From an uncultured Candidatus Methylacidiphilales bacterium (GTDB taxonomy: Bacteria > Verrucomicrobiota > Verrucomicrobiia > Methylacidiphilales > CALFVM01), in assembly GCA_937928665.1 (NCBI GenBank), contig CALFVM010000093.1, positions 1-18,638 on the forward strand: DNA of 18,638 nucleotides. The letters are read 5' to 3'. The position numbers and the translations under genes were made by a program. The notes under the pieces were generated by a model. It had not been told where the DNA came from. It saw only the letters and a program-made list of their open reading frames with translations, and made no database searches. Shown here in pieces: positions 1 through 6,485 of the stretch (position 1 is its first letter; every line of letters starts with the position of its first letter).

Positions 1-10
1 CCTATCCCAA

Positions 11-50
11 GACAAATGGAGTCAGCCGTCAACGGGCCGTTGCTCAAAAC
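11..50 (+). repeat. Left inverted repeat of the IS remnant
   Basis: The reverse complement of 11-50 aligns with 1092-1130 at 33 of 39 positions with one single-base gap. The best core is GCCGTCAACGG, followed inward by a subterminal GTTGC. Inside this arm, 30-42 (CAACGGGCCGTTG) is itself a perfect palindrome around a central G, so the end could fold or bind a dimeric protein. Confidence 0.7.
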
Positions 51-240
51 GCCAAGTTTTCCATCGTGTCGGAACCTTGGTCAGCGTCGGTTTCTTGGGA
101 GAAGAGAACGCAGCAGATGACCAGAGCATGTCGTCAAAGCCGAAGGATCGGAGTCAGGTCGGGCTGAGCGGTCAACCCCGGGCCTAAAGTGGAGCCCACA
201 ACCTTTCGGATCAGGGTTTTGAGGCTTTGCACCTCCCTCA

Positions 241-1035
241 TCAGCCAGGTCTGCGCTTGTTGTTTTCACAGCCCACGCCACTGAGCCCTTGATGTTGCTC
301 CACCAAGCCTAGCATCCGGGAACCTTCATCCACCGCTTCAGTCGTTGTTCCCACTGCGGTCATGATGCCAGACTGATCATCCCCAGCGCGATGCACTTTA
401 GAGCCAGGCACCGACTTCCACGAGCCATGCCGCACCACAGCGGCCTCCGCATCGGTGGTGCTTGGATGCTCCCGGTTCATCGGCCCGCCAGGGCGATCCT
501 CCCCGGGCTCCTTCTGGCAAGGCCCTTCCGGTTCATCCAGCTTGGCCAAGGTCACCTGCACCACCGAGTTGAGCCAAGCATCGGCCCGGACCAAGGAAGA
601 ATCGACATGGAGCAGGCGCCTGTCCACCAGGCCCGCCCGCACCGCCTGCTCCACGGTGCGCCGGAACCGTTCGGCAAAGATCTCCACCCCCCACCGCTTA
701 CGGGCCTTGCTCAAGACCGAGTGCTGGGGAAGGACATCCTCCAAGTGGTCACCCAGAAAGTAGAGGGAATCGATGCGCAGCGGAATCTGGCGCATGAGTT
801 CCCGCTCGCTCTTCACGTCATTGAGAAAGAGCAGCAACCTCATCTTCATGATCTGGACCGGATCGACCGAGACATGACCGCGCCGACCGTAGGTTTTGAC
901 CACTTCCTCACCGACAAACCCCAGATCGAGGATGGCGTTAAGCTTGCGCAACCGATGACCCTCGGGGCTGCGTTGGAAGAGATTGAGCGGATCAACCCAG
1001 ATCTCGGCCTGGTTGGCATACGGACCCATCATCAT
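241..1035 (-). pseudogene. Truncated IS5/IS1182-type transposase
   Basis: The reading frame starts at a run of ATG codons (1035-1027) and gives about 264 residues. The N-terminal DUF772-like region is well preserved, with the blocks YGRRG, SVDPVQIMKM and LLLFLNDVKSERELMRQIP, followed by HSVLSKARKRWG. The first catalytic aspartate is visible in LLHVDSSLVRADA. The frame then reaches GLVEQHQGLSGVG and breaks into unrelated sequence ending in a stop. In this family that point is directly followed by the second catalytic block (VVADSKYGT-like) and about 200 more residues with the catalytic glutamate, none of which I find in any frame of 1-240. The protein would therefore be inactive. A leucine-start codon (TTG, 1036-1038) lies just upstream but the ATGs fit the family better. 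Confidence 0.8.
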
Positions 1036-1091
1036 CAATACCTAACAAGCAAGCCGTATGTCATGCTTCCGATTAACGCTGCTCAGGCGAG

Positions 1092-1130
1092 GATTTGGGC
1101 AACAGGCCGTTGACGGCTGATCCCTTTGCC
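1092..1130 (-). repeat. Right inverted repeat of the IS remnant
   Basis: This is the partner of 11-50. The internal palindrome is present in weakened form at 1100-1112 (CAACAGGCCGTTG, 5 of 6 pairs). It lies about 55 bases upstream of the transposase start, as expected for the left (promoter-side) end of an IS read on the minus strand. Confidence 0.7.
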
Positions 1131-1245
1131 GAAGCGGGGTTGGTTGAAGGGATTTCCCGAACGAAAAGGCGGCGGCTTTGCGGTCGGTCGAGAGATGGGA
1201 TCGAGAGGCTTGGACTCGGGGCGGGGGCGTGTTAGTTTTCCGGCG

Positions 1246-2196
1246 ATGGTTCCCATCGTAATCACCGCAGCCTTCGTTCTCGCCGCGTCCGGCACTCTGG
1301 ATCCGACTGTTGGGCGCGAAGCCTTTGCCCGCGGGATTATTGATGCGTTTTTGGAACGCTCCGGCGGGTCGGTTTGGGATATTCCCGCGTCGATGAATCC
1401 GCGCCAGCCCGGGGCACCGGTGGCCATCCGGTTGGCGGAGTGGAACCGGGCCATTGACCTAGGCGATGCCGCCCAGCTCGCCGCCGCGCCCGGACCGTTC
1501 CATTTGATTGTTGGCTTTTACCGGCCCAAACCGGAAGACAATCACCGGGCCAATCTCCTGGCCATTCATGAAGTTCTGATCGCCCCGCAGACTTGGAAAA
1601 AACTCTGGGGCGACGTGCAACCGTCTGAGGTGGCCAATCTCGTTTCAAAAATCTCTACTGGCGACCGGGTGGGTGCCCACAACTTCGCTCTGGCCGAAAT
1701 TGGCCGACTGCAGATCCGCGGGATGCACCTCATCCTCGAGCCAAGGATTGGTGAGCGGGAACGTGCGATTGCCTGCCTGATTCCATTCAACGTCTTCTAT
1801 GCCGAGGTTCTCGGGATCAAACGGGCTGAGATCCAGGCCCAGCCCGCACTCTGGGGAGAGCCGGTGGAGCGGGAGTTTGACCTCGGAGCTCCGCGTGCGG
1901 TCGCGGCCCGGCCCGCAAAGCGGTCAGCGGAATCGACTTCGTCACTGGCCCAGACACCGCCTCCCTCTCGGCTCGACATTGCGACTATGCCGACCGTCCG
2001 AATCGACCCCGAGAGCGGACAGCGATCGGTTCAGCTTCCTAGCCCGGCAGAACAAATCGTGGAAGCCCTCAAGAGAGCACCGGCCACACCCTCGTCCACT
2101 GGAGAGGTCACTCCCACACCCCAAGCGACTCCGCCGCCTGTGGACACAGGCTGGACCCGGATTGAACTGGATAAGCCGGTCCAACTGGGCCCCTGA
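1246..2196 (+). CDS. Exported protein of unknown function, proline-rich C-terminus
   Basis: I do not recognise a family. The frame is open from 1126, but that upstream start lies inside the IS inverted repeat. ATG 1246 gives 316 residues starting MVPIVITAAFVLAASG, a short hydrophobic stretch that looks like a signal peptide or membrane anchor, with weak positive charge. The middle part (about residues 20-200) is an ordinary mixed globular sequence. The last 110 or so residues are rich in Pro, Ala, Ser and Thr and likely disordered, with a short structured tail (WTRIELDKPVQLGP). The gene precedes the glycosyltransferases by 49 bases and may share their transcript. The neighbouring IS end lies only about 115 bases upstream of the start, so its native promoter may have been displaced. 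Confidence 0.65.
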   Translation: MVPIVITAAFVLAASGTLDPTVGREAFARGIIDAFLERSGGSVWDIPASMNPRQPGAPVAIRLAEWNRAIDLGDAAQLAAAPGPFHLIVGFYRPKPEDNHRANLLAIHEVLIAPQTWKKLWGDVQPSEVANLVSKISTGDRVGAHNFALAEIGRLQIRGMHLILEPRIGERERAIACLIPFNVFYAEVLGIKRAEIQAQPALWGEPVEREFDLGAPRAVAARPAKRSAESTSSLAQTPPPSRLDIATMPTVRIDPESGQRSVQLPSPAEQIVEALKRAPATPSSTGEVTPTPQATPPPVDTGWTRIELDKPVQLGP

Positions 2197-2245
2197 TCTG
2201 GGCTTGCGCGGCCTATCCGTGCGCTGGCACACTCCGCCCGTAAAA

Positions 2246-3139
2246 ATGTATTCGGCTCCGGCGATTCTTTTTTTTCACACAGGCCAATTTCCGCGTTACC
2301 TGCAAAGAACCTTGGAAAGTGCCCGGTTTTTTAACCCGGAGTCTCGGATTATTCTGGTGACAGACCGTCGCCCGAATCTCGGCTGGATTCGGGGCGAGGT
2401 TGTCGCGCCTGGCGACCTTGTCCACCCACTGCTTCCTGAGTTTCACCGTCGCTATGAACACATCTCGGGCCTCAAGGTTGCCGCCGAGAAATTATTTCTG
2501 GAACGATGGTTCTATGTCGACCGGCTGCTGGAACGCGAGGGCCTGGACGAAGCTATTTACCTCGACAGCGACTGCGCCTTGTTCGCTCCGGCTCACAATC
2601 TCTTTCGCTTCGCCCCACCGGGATCTCCCGTTTGCAGTAAATGCGGCGGTCCGGCCGTCACCTTTCTCCGAAACCGAATCAACCGTTTCCTCGAATTCAT
2701 CCTCGAACGGTACATGGATGAGCCTTTCCTGGCCGAATGGCGGGCCCGGTCCAACGCGGCTATTGCCAAGGGCGGGCTCGACAATCTCGGGGACATGGTT
2801 TTTTTGGAATTGTTTGCCAACTCAGGCGGCGGCGCCATGTATTCGAACGATACCCCAGCAGGTCACATGGATCACTGCATCAACATCGCTGATGGCCTGG
2901 CGGTAAGGCACCGGAGAAAGGGACGTGTCCGGAAACGGATCTTCTGGGAAGTCGAAAACGAGACGCTTGTCCCCTATTTCGAAACCCCTGCGGGCGAGCG
3001 TGTCCGAGCCTTGGCCATTCACTTTCAAGACCGGGCCAAGCGGTTGATCGGTCGGTTCAATCCGGTCCCCGCCGGGTCCGGCTGGCCGAGCGCGTGGCGT
3101 CGGGCTTTCTACAACCGCCAGCAGAATTGGGTTGGTTAA
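2246..3139 (+). CDS. Putative glycosyltransferase, GT-A type with DSD motif
   Basis: The frame is open far upstream, but that part overlaps the preceding gene in another frame. ATG 2246 (297 residues, MYSAPAILFFHTGQ) gives a compact nucleotide-sugar transferase. The N-terminal beta-strand ILFFHTGQ is followed by a second strand at about residues 35-40 (IILVTD). The metal-binding DXD motif is in AIYLDSDCALF at residues 104-113. Family knowledge: GT-A enzymes use this aspartate pair to hold a divalent cation and the UDP or GDP sugar. The sugar and acceptor cannot be read from sequence. Its stop (TAA) directly abuts the ATG of the next gene, which implies co-translation. No signal peptide or membrane helix is evident, so it is probably cytoplasmic. 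A family 8-like or uncharacterised GT-A assignment is equally possible. Confidence 0.7.
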   Translation: MYSAPAILFFHTGQFPRYLQRTLESARFFNPESRIILVTDRRPNLGWIRGEVVAPGDLVHPLLPEFHRRYEHISGLKVAAEKLFLERWFYVDRLLEREGLDEAIYLDSDCALFAPAHNLFRFAPPGSPVCSKCGGPAVTFLRNRINRFLEFILERYMDEPFLAEWRARSNAAIAKGGLDNLGDMVFLELFANSGGGAMYSNDTPAGHMDHCINIADGLAVRHRRKGRVRKRIFWEVENETLVPYFETPAGERVRALAIHFQDRAKRLIGRFNPVPAGSGWPSAWRRAFYNRQQNWVG

Positions 3140-3919
3140 ATGAATGTGCAGCCGGAAATCGCCGTTGTGGTGGTCTCGTTCGAGACCGCCGATCTCCTGC
3201 CCGCGTGTCTCGGATCGATCGAGGCCGACACCTCGGCCTCCAAGGAAATCTTTCTCGTCGATAACGCCTCATCCGATGGGTCTGCCGAGCTGGTTACCCG
3301 CGACTTTCCGAACGTCCGGCTCATTGCCAATGACCGCAACGTCGGGTTCGGTGCTGCGAACAACCAGGCTTTTCGCCTGACTTCCGCTCCCTTCCTTTAC
3401 TGCCTGAACCCAGATGCCCGCATTGTCCCCGGCACCCTTGCCGCGCTCGTGCGGGAAATGACGGCCCGACCGGACATCGGCCTGGCAGGCACTGCCATCG
3501 TTCACGCGGACGGGCAACGGCAGCCTTCGACCGACACCGTTTACCCCAACCAACGCCTTGCAAGATTCGATTCTTCCGGCTTGCCAGGCGATCTGGCCTG
3601 CGTGCTCGGTGCCAGTATGATTCTGCGCCGGGACCTTCTGCCCAGGCTCAAGGGAGGTTTTGACGAGGATTTTTTCCTCTATGGAGAAGATCAGGATTTG
3701 GGTTTACGAGTCCGCCAGGCCGGATTCCAAGTTGGCTTTTTTCCGCAGATCGTCGTAACCCACCTTAGTGCTCAGAGCGAACGCAAGAATCCCTCTTATG
3801 ACCGTTGGAAGCGAAAGCTGACCGCCGAGTACACGTTCTACCGGAAGCATTATCCGGCCGACGGCACCTGGTCAAAAGTCTCTGGGCCCTCACCACCAAC
3901 CTGCCCGGTCTCTGCCTGA
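3140..3919 (+). CDS. Family 2 glycosyltransferase, rhamnosyltransferase-like (3' frameshift)
   Basis: This is a 259-residue GT2 enzyme of the WbbL/rhamnosyltransferase kind that would transfer a sugar from a nucleotide donor to a growing surface glycan. Visible motifs are the N-terminal strand VVVVSFE, LVDNASSDGS (39-48), NDRNVGFGAANNQA (64-77), the DXD-equivalent LNPDARI (89-95), and the acceptor-side block GGFDEDFFLYGEDQDLGLR. The start ATG follows the previous stop with no spacing. The last 16 or so residues after YRKHYPADG are low quality. The plausible family-like tail continues in another frame to 3993, so the gene seems to carry a single-base loss near 3850-3870. The catalytic domain is complete before that point, so some activity could remain. 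A sequencing error is the alternative. Confidence 0.85.
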   Translation: MNVQPEIAVVVVSFETADLLPACLGSIEADTSASKEIFLVDNASSDGSAELVTRDFPNVRLIANDRNVGFGAANNQAFRLTSAPFLYCLNPDARIVPGTLAALVREMTARPDIGLAGTAIVHADGQRQPSTDTVYPNQRLARFDSSGLPGDLACVLGASMILRRDLLPRLKGGFDEDFFLYGEDQDLGLRVRQAGFQVGFFPQIVVTHLSAQSERKNPSYDRWKRKLTAEYTFYRKHYPADGTWSKVSGPSPPTCPVSA

Positions 3920-3993
3920 AACGGGAGGCCGCCCGGGAACGCCAGGCAAAATATCAGGCCATCCTTGACACCGCGCTCCATCCGCCGCTTTGA
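3866..3993 (+). other. Frameshifted C-terminal tail of the GT2 gene
   Basis: In the frame two bases ahead of the GT2 gene the sequence reads HLVKSLWALTTNLPGLCLKR, then a basic and helical tail ending at a TGA at 3991-3993. Such a basic, amphipathic end is typical of bacterial GT2 rhamnosyltransferases. It also fills most of the gap between 3919 and the next gene at 4009, matching the tight spacing seen elsewhere in this run. Adding one base near 3850-3870 would give a 284-residue protein. I see no slippery heptamer that would support programmed frameshifting. Confidence 0.6.
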
Positions 3994-4008
3994 TGCCTGG
4001 GTTCCTCG

Positions 4009-4776
4009 ATGAGCGCATTCCCGCCTTTCCAGCAAAACTTCGCCACCGACCTCAACCTTATGCTCGGTTGGGTCCGCGAAGGGCGCGCCTTCGCTTTCTC
4101 CCGGTTCAACGATGGGGAAGCCCGCGTTCTGCGTAACGAAGATGTGGGCAACAAAGATGGTTGGTTCTACAAAGCCGACCGTGACCTCGTCTTCCGCGCC
4201 GCCCTTCGCCGCTCGCTCCTCGCCGATGACCCTGCCTTTTTCTACGGGTTTTCCTCCGAGGAAACAGACCGGGAGACCCACCGCTACCTGCTTGAACAGG
4301 TCCGCTGTCCCCTCGACCGAATTACCCACGGCAACCTCTTCAGCCTGGCCAACGCTGCACGGTTCCAGAGCGAGTTTCTCCCCGCTCTCCGTGAGACAGG
4401 ACGGGAGCTGGTCATCGTGGGGAGTGCCAAATTAAACCGGGACTCCACCCGTCGCCTCGTCGGCCCATTCCACCATGTCCCGCTCAAAGGTTGTTGCGTC
4501 CGGATGTGGATGAACGAGCGCGATCACCTGCTCGCCCGTCTGGACTGGGAAGTAACCCGTCGCCGGGATGCCGTGTTTCTCGTCGCTGCCGGGCCCCTGG
4601 CTAAGATCCTCATTCATGAAGGCTGGAAGATCAATCCGGGCCATATCTTCCTCGATCTAGGGTCCACGCTCGACCTAGTCTTTTTTGGCAAAAGCTGGCG
4701 GGCCGATCATCGGCAACCAGACCGCTACGCTTCCTGGAGCCCCCGCTGGAAGCTCGACCCGCCTTCGACCGCATGA
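4009..4776 (+). CDS. Putative GT-D-type (DUF1792-like) glycosyltransferase
   Basis: The protein is 255 residues long. The clearest motif is FSRFNDGEARVL at residues 30-41, resembling the FxRFGDGE signature near the N-terminus of the DUF1792/GT-D fold enzymes, where the acidic residues bind metal and nucleotide sugar. A second conserved-looking block is IVGSAKLNRDS in the middle. A third is near the end, NPGHIFLDLGSTLDLVFFG, like the glycine/aspartate-rich C-terminal motif of that family. No signal peptide or membrane segment is seen. It sits within a run of glycosyltransferases and its stop overlaps the next start by four bases (ATGA, 4773-4776), indicating translational coupling. The assignment rests on motif resemblance only; a related nucleotide-sugar or sugar-phosphate enzyme is possible. 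Confidence 0.6.
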   Translation: MSAFPPFQQNFATDLNLMLGWVREGRAFAFSRFNDGEARVLRNEDVGNKDGWFYKADRDLVFRAALRRSLLADDPAFFYGFSSEETDRETHRYLLEQVRCPLDRITHGNLFSLANAARFQSEFLPALRETGRELVIVGSAKLNRDSTRRLVGPFHHVPLKGCCVRMWMNERDHLLARLDWEVTRRRDAVFLVAAGPLAKILIHEGWKINPGHIFLDLGSTLDLVFFGKSWRADHRQPDRYASWSPRWKLDPPSTA

Positions 4777-5927
4777 AGTGGAGAAAACGGGCCAGTCTTG
4801 CGTATCGCCGCTGGCTCGATACCCGGCGGCTCCGGCGGGAAAACGCCCACTATACCCGGGAATTCGCCCGGCGCGGCTTACGCCTGATCCCGCCCCAGAA
4901 CCGACCTGGCCCGGCGGCCAAGCCGAAGGGACACCTCCGGATCGGTGCGATTTTCCACCATTATTCCTGGGAACAGACCGCCTTCCTGCCCGCGTTGAAG
5001 GCTTTCGGCGATACCTTTTATCTTGATCCGCTCCTTCCCAAAACCGCCGAAACCGACCCGGATCAACCTGACCCCTCCATCGCCGATCGCCTTGCCCGCG
5101 AGCACGCTGAATGCCCTTTGGATGTCCTCTTCTTCTATGTCTCTCCCTACCTCGCCCGGCCGGAGACATTGCAAGCCATTCGGGGCCTGGGCGTGCCCAT
5201 GATCAACCTCAATCTCAATGACAAAGAAGCCTTTGTCGGCAAAATTCGCGGTGGTCTGGCCATGGGCGTCCGGGACATTTGTTGTCTCTTTGATCTTAAT
5301 TGGACCAGCACCGAGGACGCACTGCCGAAATATGCCGTGGAGGGTGCCCCCGCCATTTATCTGCCTGAAGCCGCCAATCCCCACATGTTTTTCCCGGTCG
5401 AGTGCGCGAAAGATTGGCCCGTGTCATTTGTCGGAGCGCACTACGGGCACCGGCCCGAGGTCATTGATTATCTTCGGCGACCGGGTTTTGAGGTCCGGAC
5501 ATTCGGCCCTGGCTGGCCGGAAGGAAAAATCCCGACCGACGCCATGCGGCACGTCTATTCCCGCAGCCGGGTCAATCTCGGATTTGCTTCCGTGGGAGAG
5601 TTCAAGGACACCCACTGTCTGAAGGGGCGCGATTTCGAGGTGCCGATGAGCGGCGGGTGTTACCTGACCGAAGATCACGCAGAACTCCGCCGCTGTTTTG
5701 AAATCGGCACCGAAATCGAGACGTACCGGAGCCGGGCCGAGTTAGTCGACAAGCTTCGTGCGCTCCTGACCGATCCCGCTCGGGCCGAAGCGATGGGCCG
5801 CGCTGCCCGCGCCCGCTGTCTGCGCGACCATACCTGGGAGGGGCGTTTCGACACGATCTTTCGCGCGGTCGGGCTTCTTACCGAAGAGTTCCCCCGGGAT
5901 GGGTGCCGATCTATTTCAGGAGCTTAA
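4773..5927 (+). CDS. CgeB-like glycosyltransferase (GT-B type)
   Basis: This 384-residue protein resembles the CgeB / group 1 family of glycosyltransferases with an N-terminal DUF3880-like half. The N-terminus is basic, then HLRIGAIFHHYSWEQTAFLPAL begins the first Rossmann-like half. A middle block (PVSFVGAHYGHRPEVIDYL) begins the donor half. Near the C-terminus are the family-typical LKGRDFEVPMSGGCYLTED (the E in FEVPMSGG is the usual donor-contacting glutamate), then the sugar-transferase ending RAELVDKLRALLTDP and ARCLRDHTWEGRFDTIF. Translation is probably coupled to the preceding gene by a 4-base overlap. The last 17 bases overlap the convergent regulator gene, so no conventional terminator separates them. 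The protein is likely cytoplasmic, adding a residue in glycan assembly. The substrate is not readable. Confidence 0.75.
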   Translation: MKWRKRASLAYRRWLDTRRLRRENAHYTREFARRGLRLIPPQNRPGPAAKPKGHLRIGAIFHHYSWEQTAFLPALKAFGDTFYLDPLLPKTAETDPDQPDPSIADRLAREHAECPLDVLFFYVSPYLARPETLQAIRGLGVPMINLNLNDKEAFVGKIRGGLAMGVRDICCLFDLNWTSTEDALPKYAVEGAPAIYLPEAANPHMFFPVECAKDWPVSFVGAHYGHRPEVIDYLRRPGFEVRTFGPGWPEGKIPTDAMRHVYSRSRVNLGFASVGEFKDTHCLKGRDFEVPMSGGCYLTEDHAELRRCFEIGTEIETYRSRAELVDKLRALLTDPARAEAMGRAARARCLRDHTWEGRFDTIFRAVGLLTEEFPRDGCRSISGA

Positions 5928-6444
5928 GTGCCAGGGGCATCAGCTTGCTCCGTTCCGCTCCGGCCACTTTGTCCATCACCCCGGAAGCCATTTCGACAAA
6001 GTCAAGGAGGGCACTGATCTGACGATGGAAATCTTCCGCCTCGCCCCCGCGCATGGGCCGGGTCTGGTCCCGACACCGGCGCAACACCTCGACAGCAGGA
6101 TCAATCTCCCGGCGTTTACGCTCCCGCACCAGGGTGGCAAACATTCGCCAGACATCCTTCTCCGCCTCGAAGTATTCTTTGCGCTCCCCTTTACGAATCA
6201 CCCCCCGGACCAGGCCCCAGCCGACCAACTCGCGCAGATTGGTGTTGGCATTGCCCCGGCTGATCTTCAGTTCGGCCATGATCTCATCGGTCGAAAGCGA
6301 ACGTGGAGAGACCAGGAGCAGAGCATGGATTTGCGCCATGGTCCGGTTGATGCCCCAAGCATTACCAATCGCCCCCCACTGTGTGACAAAATCATCACGG
6401 GCTTCCTGCAACCTTGGGTCGGGCCCGCTCTCTCCACTCGGCAT
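5911..6444 (-). CDS. GbsR/MarR-family transcriptional regulator
   Basis: This is a 177-residue winged-helix regulator of the GbsR group (COG1510-like). The N-terminal helix FVTQWGAIGNAWGINRTMAQI (19-39) is the hallmark segment. The helix-turn-helix follows at about 47-80: LSTDEIMAELKISRGNANTNLRELVGWGLV. The wing is GVIRKGERKEYFEAE (81-95). The C-terminal half (about 100-177) is helical and probably serves in dimerisation. In other bacteria relatives control osmoprotectant or sugar and envelope genes; the ligand here is unknown. It lies 41 bases downstream of the large envelope protein on the same strand, suggesting one transcript. Its 3' end overlaps the convergent CgeB-like gene by 17 bases. 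No strong ribosome-binding sequence precedes the start. Confidence 0.85.
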   Translation of the reverse strand: MPSGESGPDPRLQEARDDFVTQWGAIGNAWGINRTMAQIHALLLVSPRSLSTDEIMAELKISRGNANTNLRELVGWGLVRGVIRKGERKEYFEAEKDVWRMFATLVRERKRREIDPAVEVLRRCRDQTRPMRGGEAEDFHRQISALLDFVEMASGVMDKVAGAERSKLMPLALKLLK

Positions 6445-6485
6445 CTCGCAACGCTAACGCCGCCCAACCCCGCCGTCAAAACCCG

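Larger units (their letters stand above)
11..1130 (-). mobile_element. Degenerate IS5/IS1182-type insertion sequence remnant
   Basis: A block of about 1.1 kb is bounded by imperfect inverted repeats at 11-50 and 1092-1130 and contains a 5' transposase fragment on the minus strand. The transposase family normally needs about 1.4-1.7 kb, so the interior appears to have lost the 3' half of the gene while both ends stayed. No convincing target-site duplication is visible just outside the repeats, so the exact outer ends are uncertain. The first 10 bases of the window may still belong to the element. Bases 51-240 hold no recognisable gene: the minus-strand sequence downstream of the transposase stop is open in two frames for short stretches but shows no transposase motif. 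Confidence 0.7.

Noticed and set aside
391..1113. 240-residue open frame on the + strand
   Set aside because: It is antisense to the transposase fragment, whose family motifs are clear on the minus strand; the + translation shows no recognisable motif.
1799..2245. 149-codon N-terminal extension of the DSD glycosyltransferase
   Set aside because: It overlaps the preceding gene in another frame and is Arg/Ser/Pro-rich with no conserved motif; ATG 2246 gives the normal start of the fold.
3860..3880. Programmed frameshift in the GT2 gene
   Set aside because: No X XXY YYZ heptamer in the reading frame and no stimulatory stem seen; mutation or sequence error is simpler.
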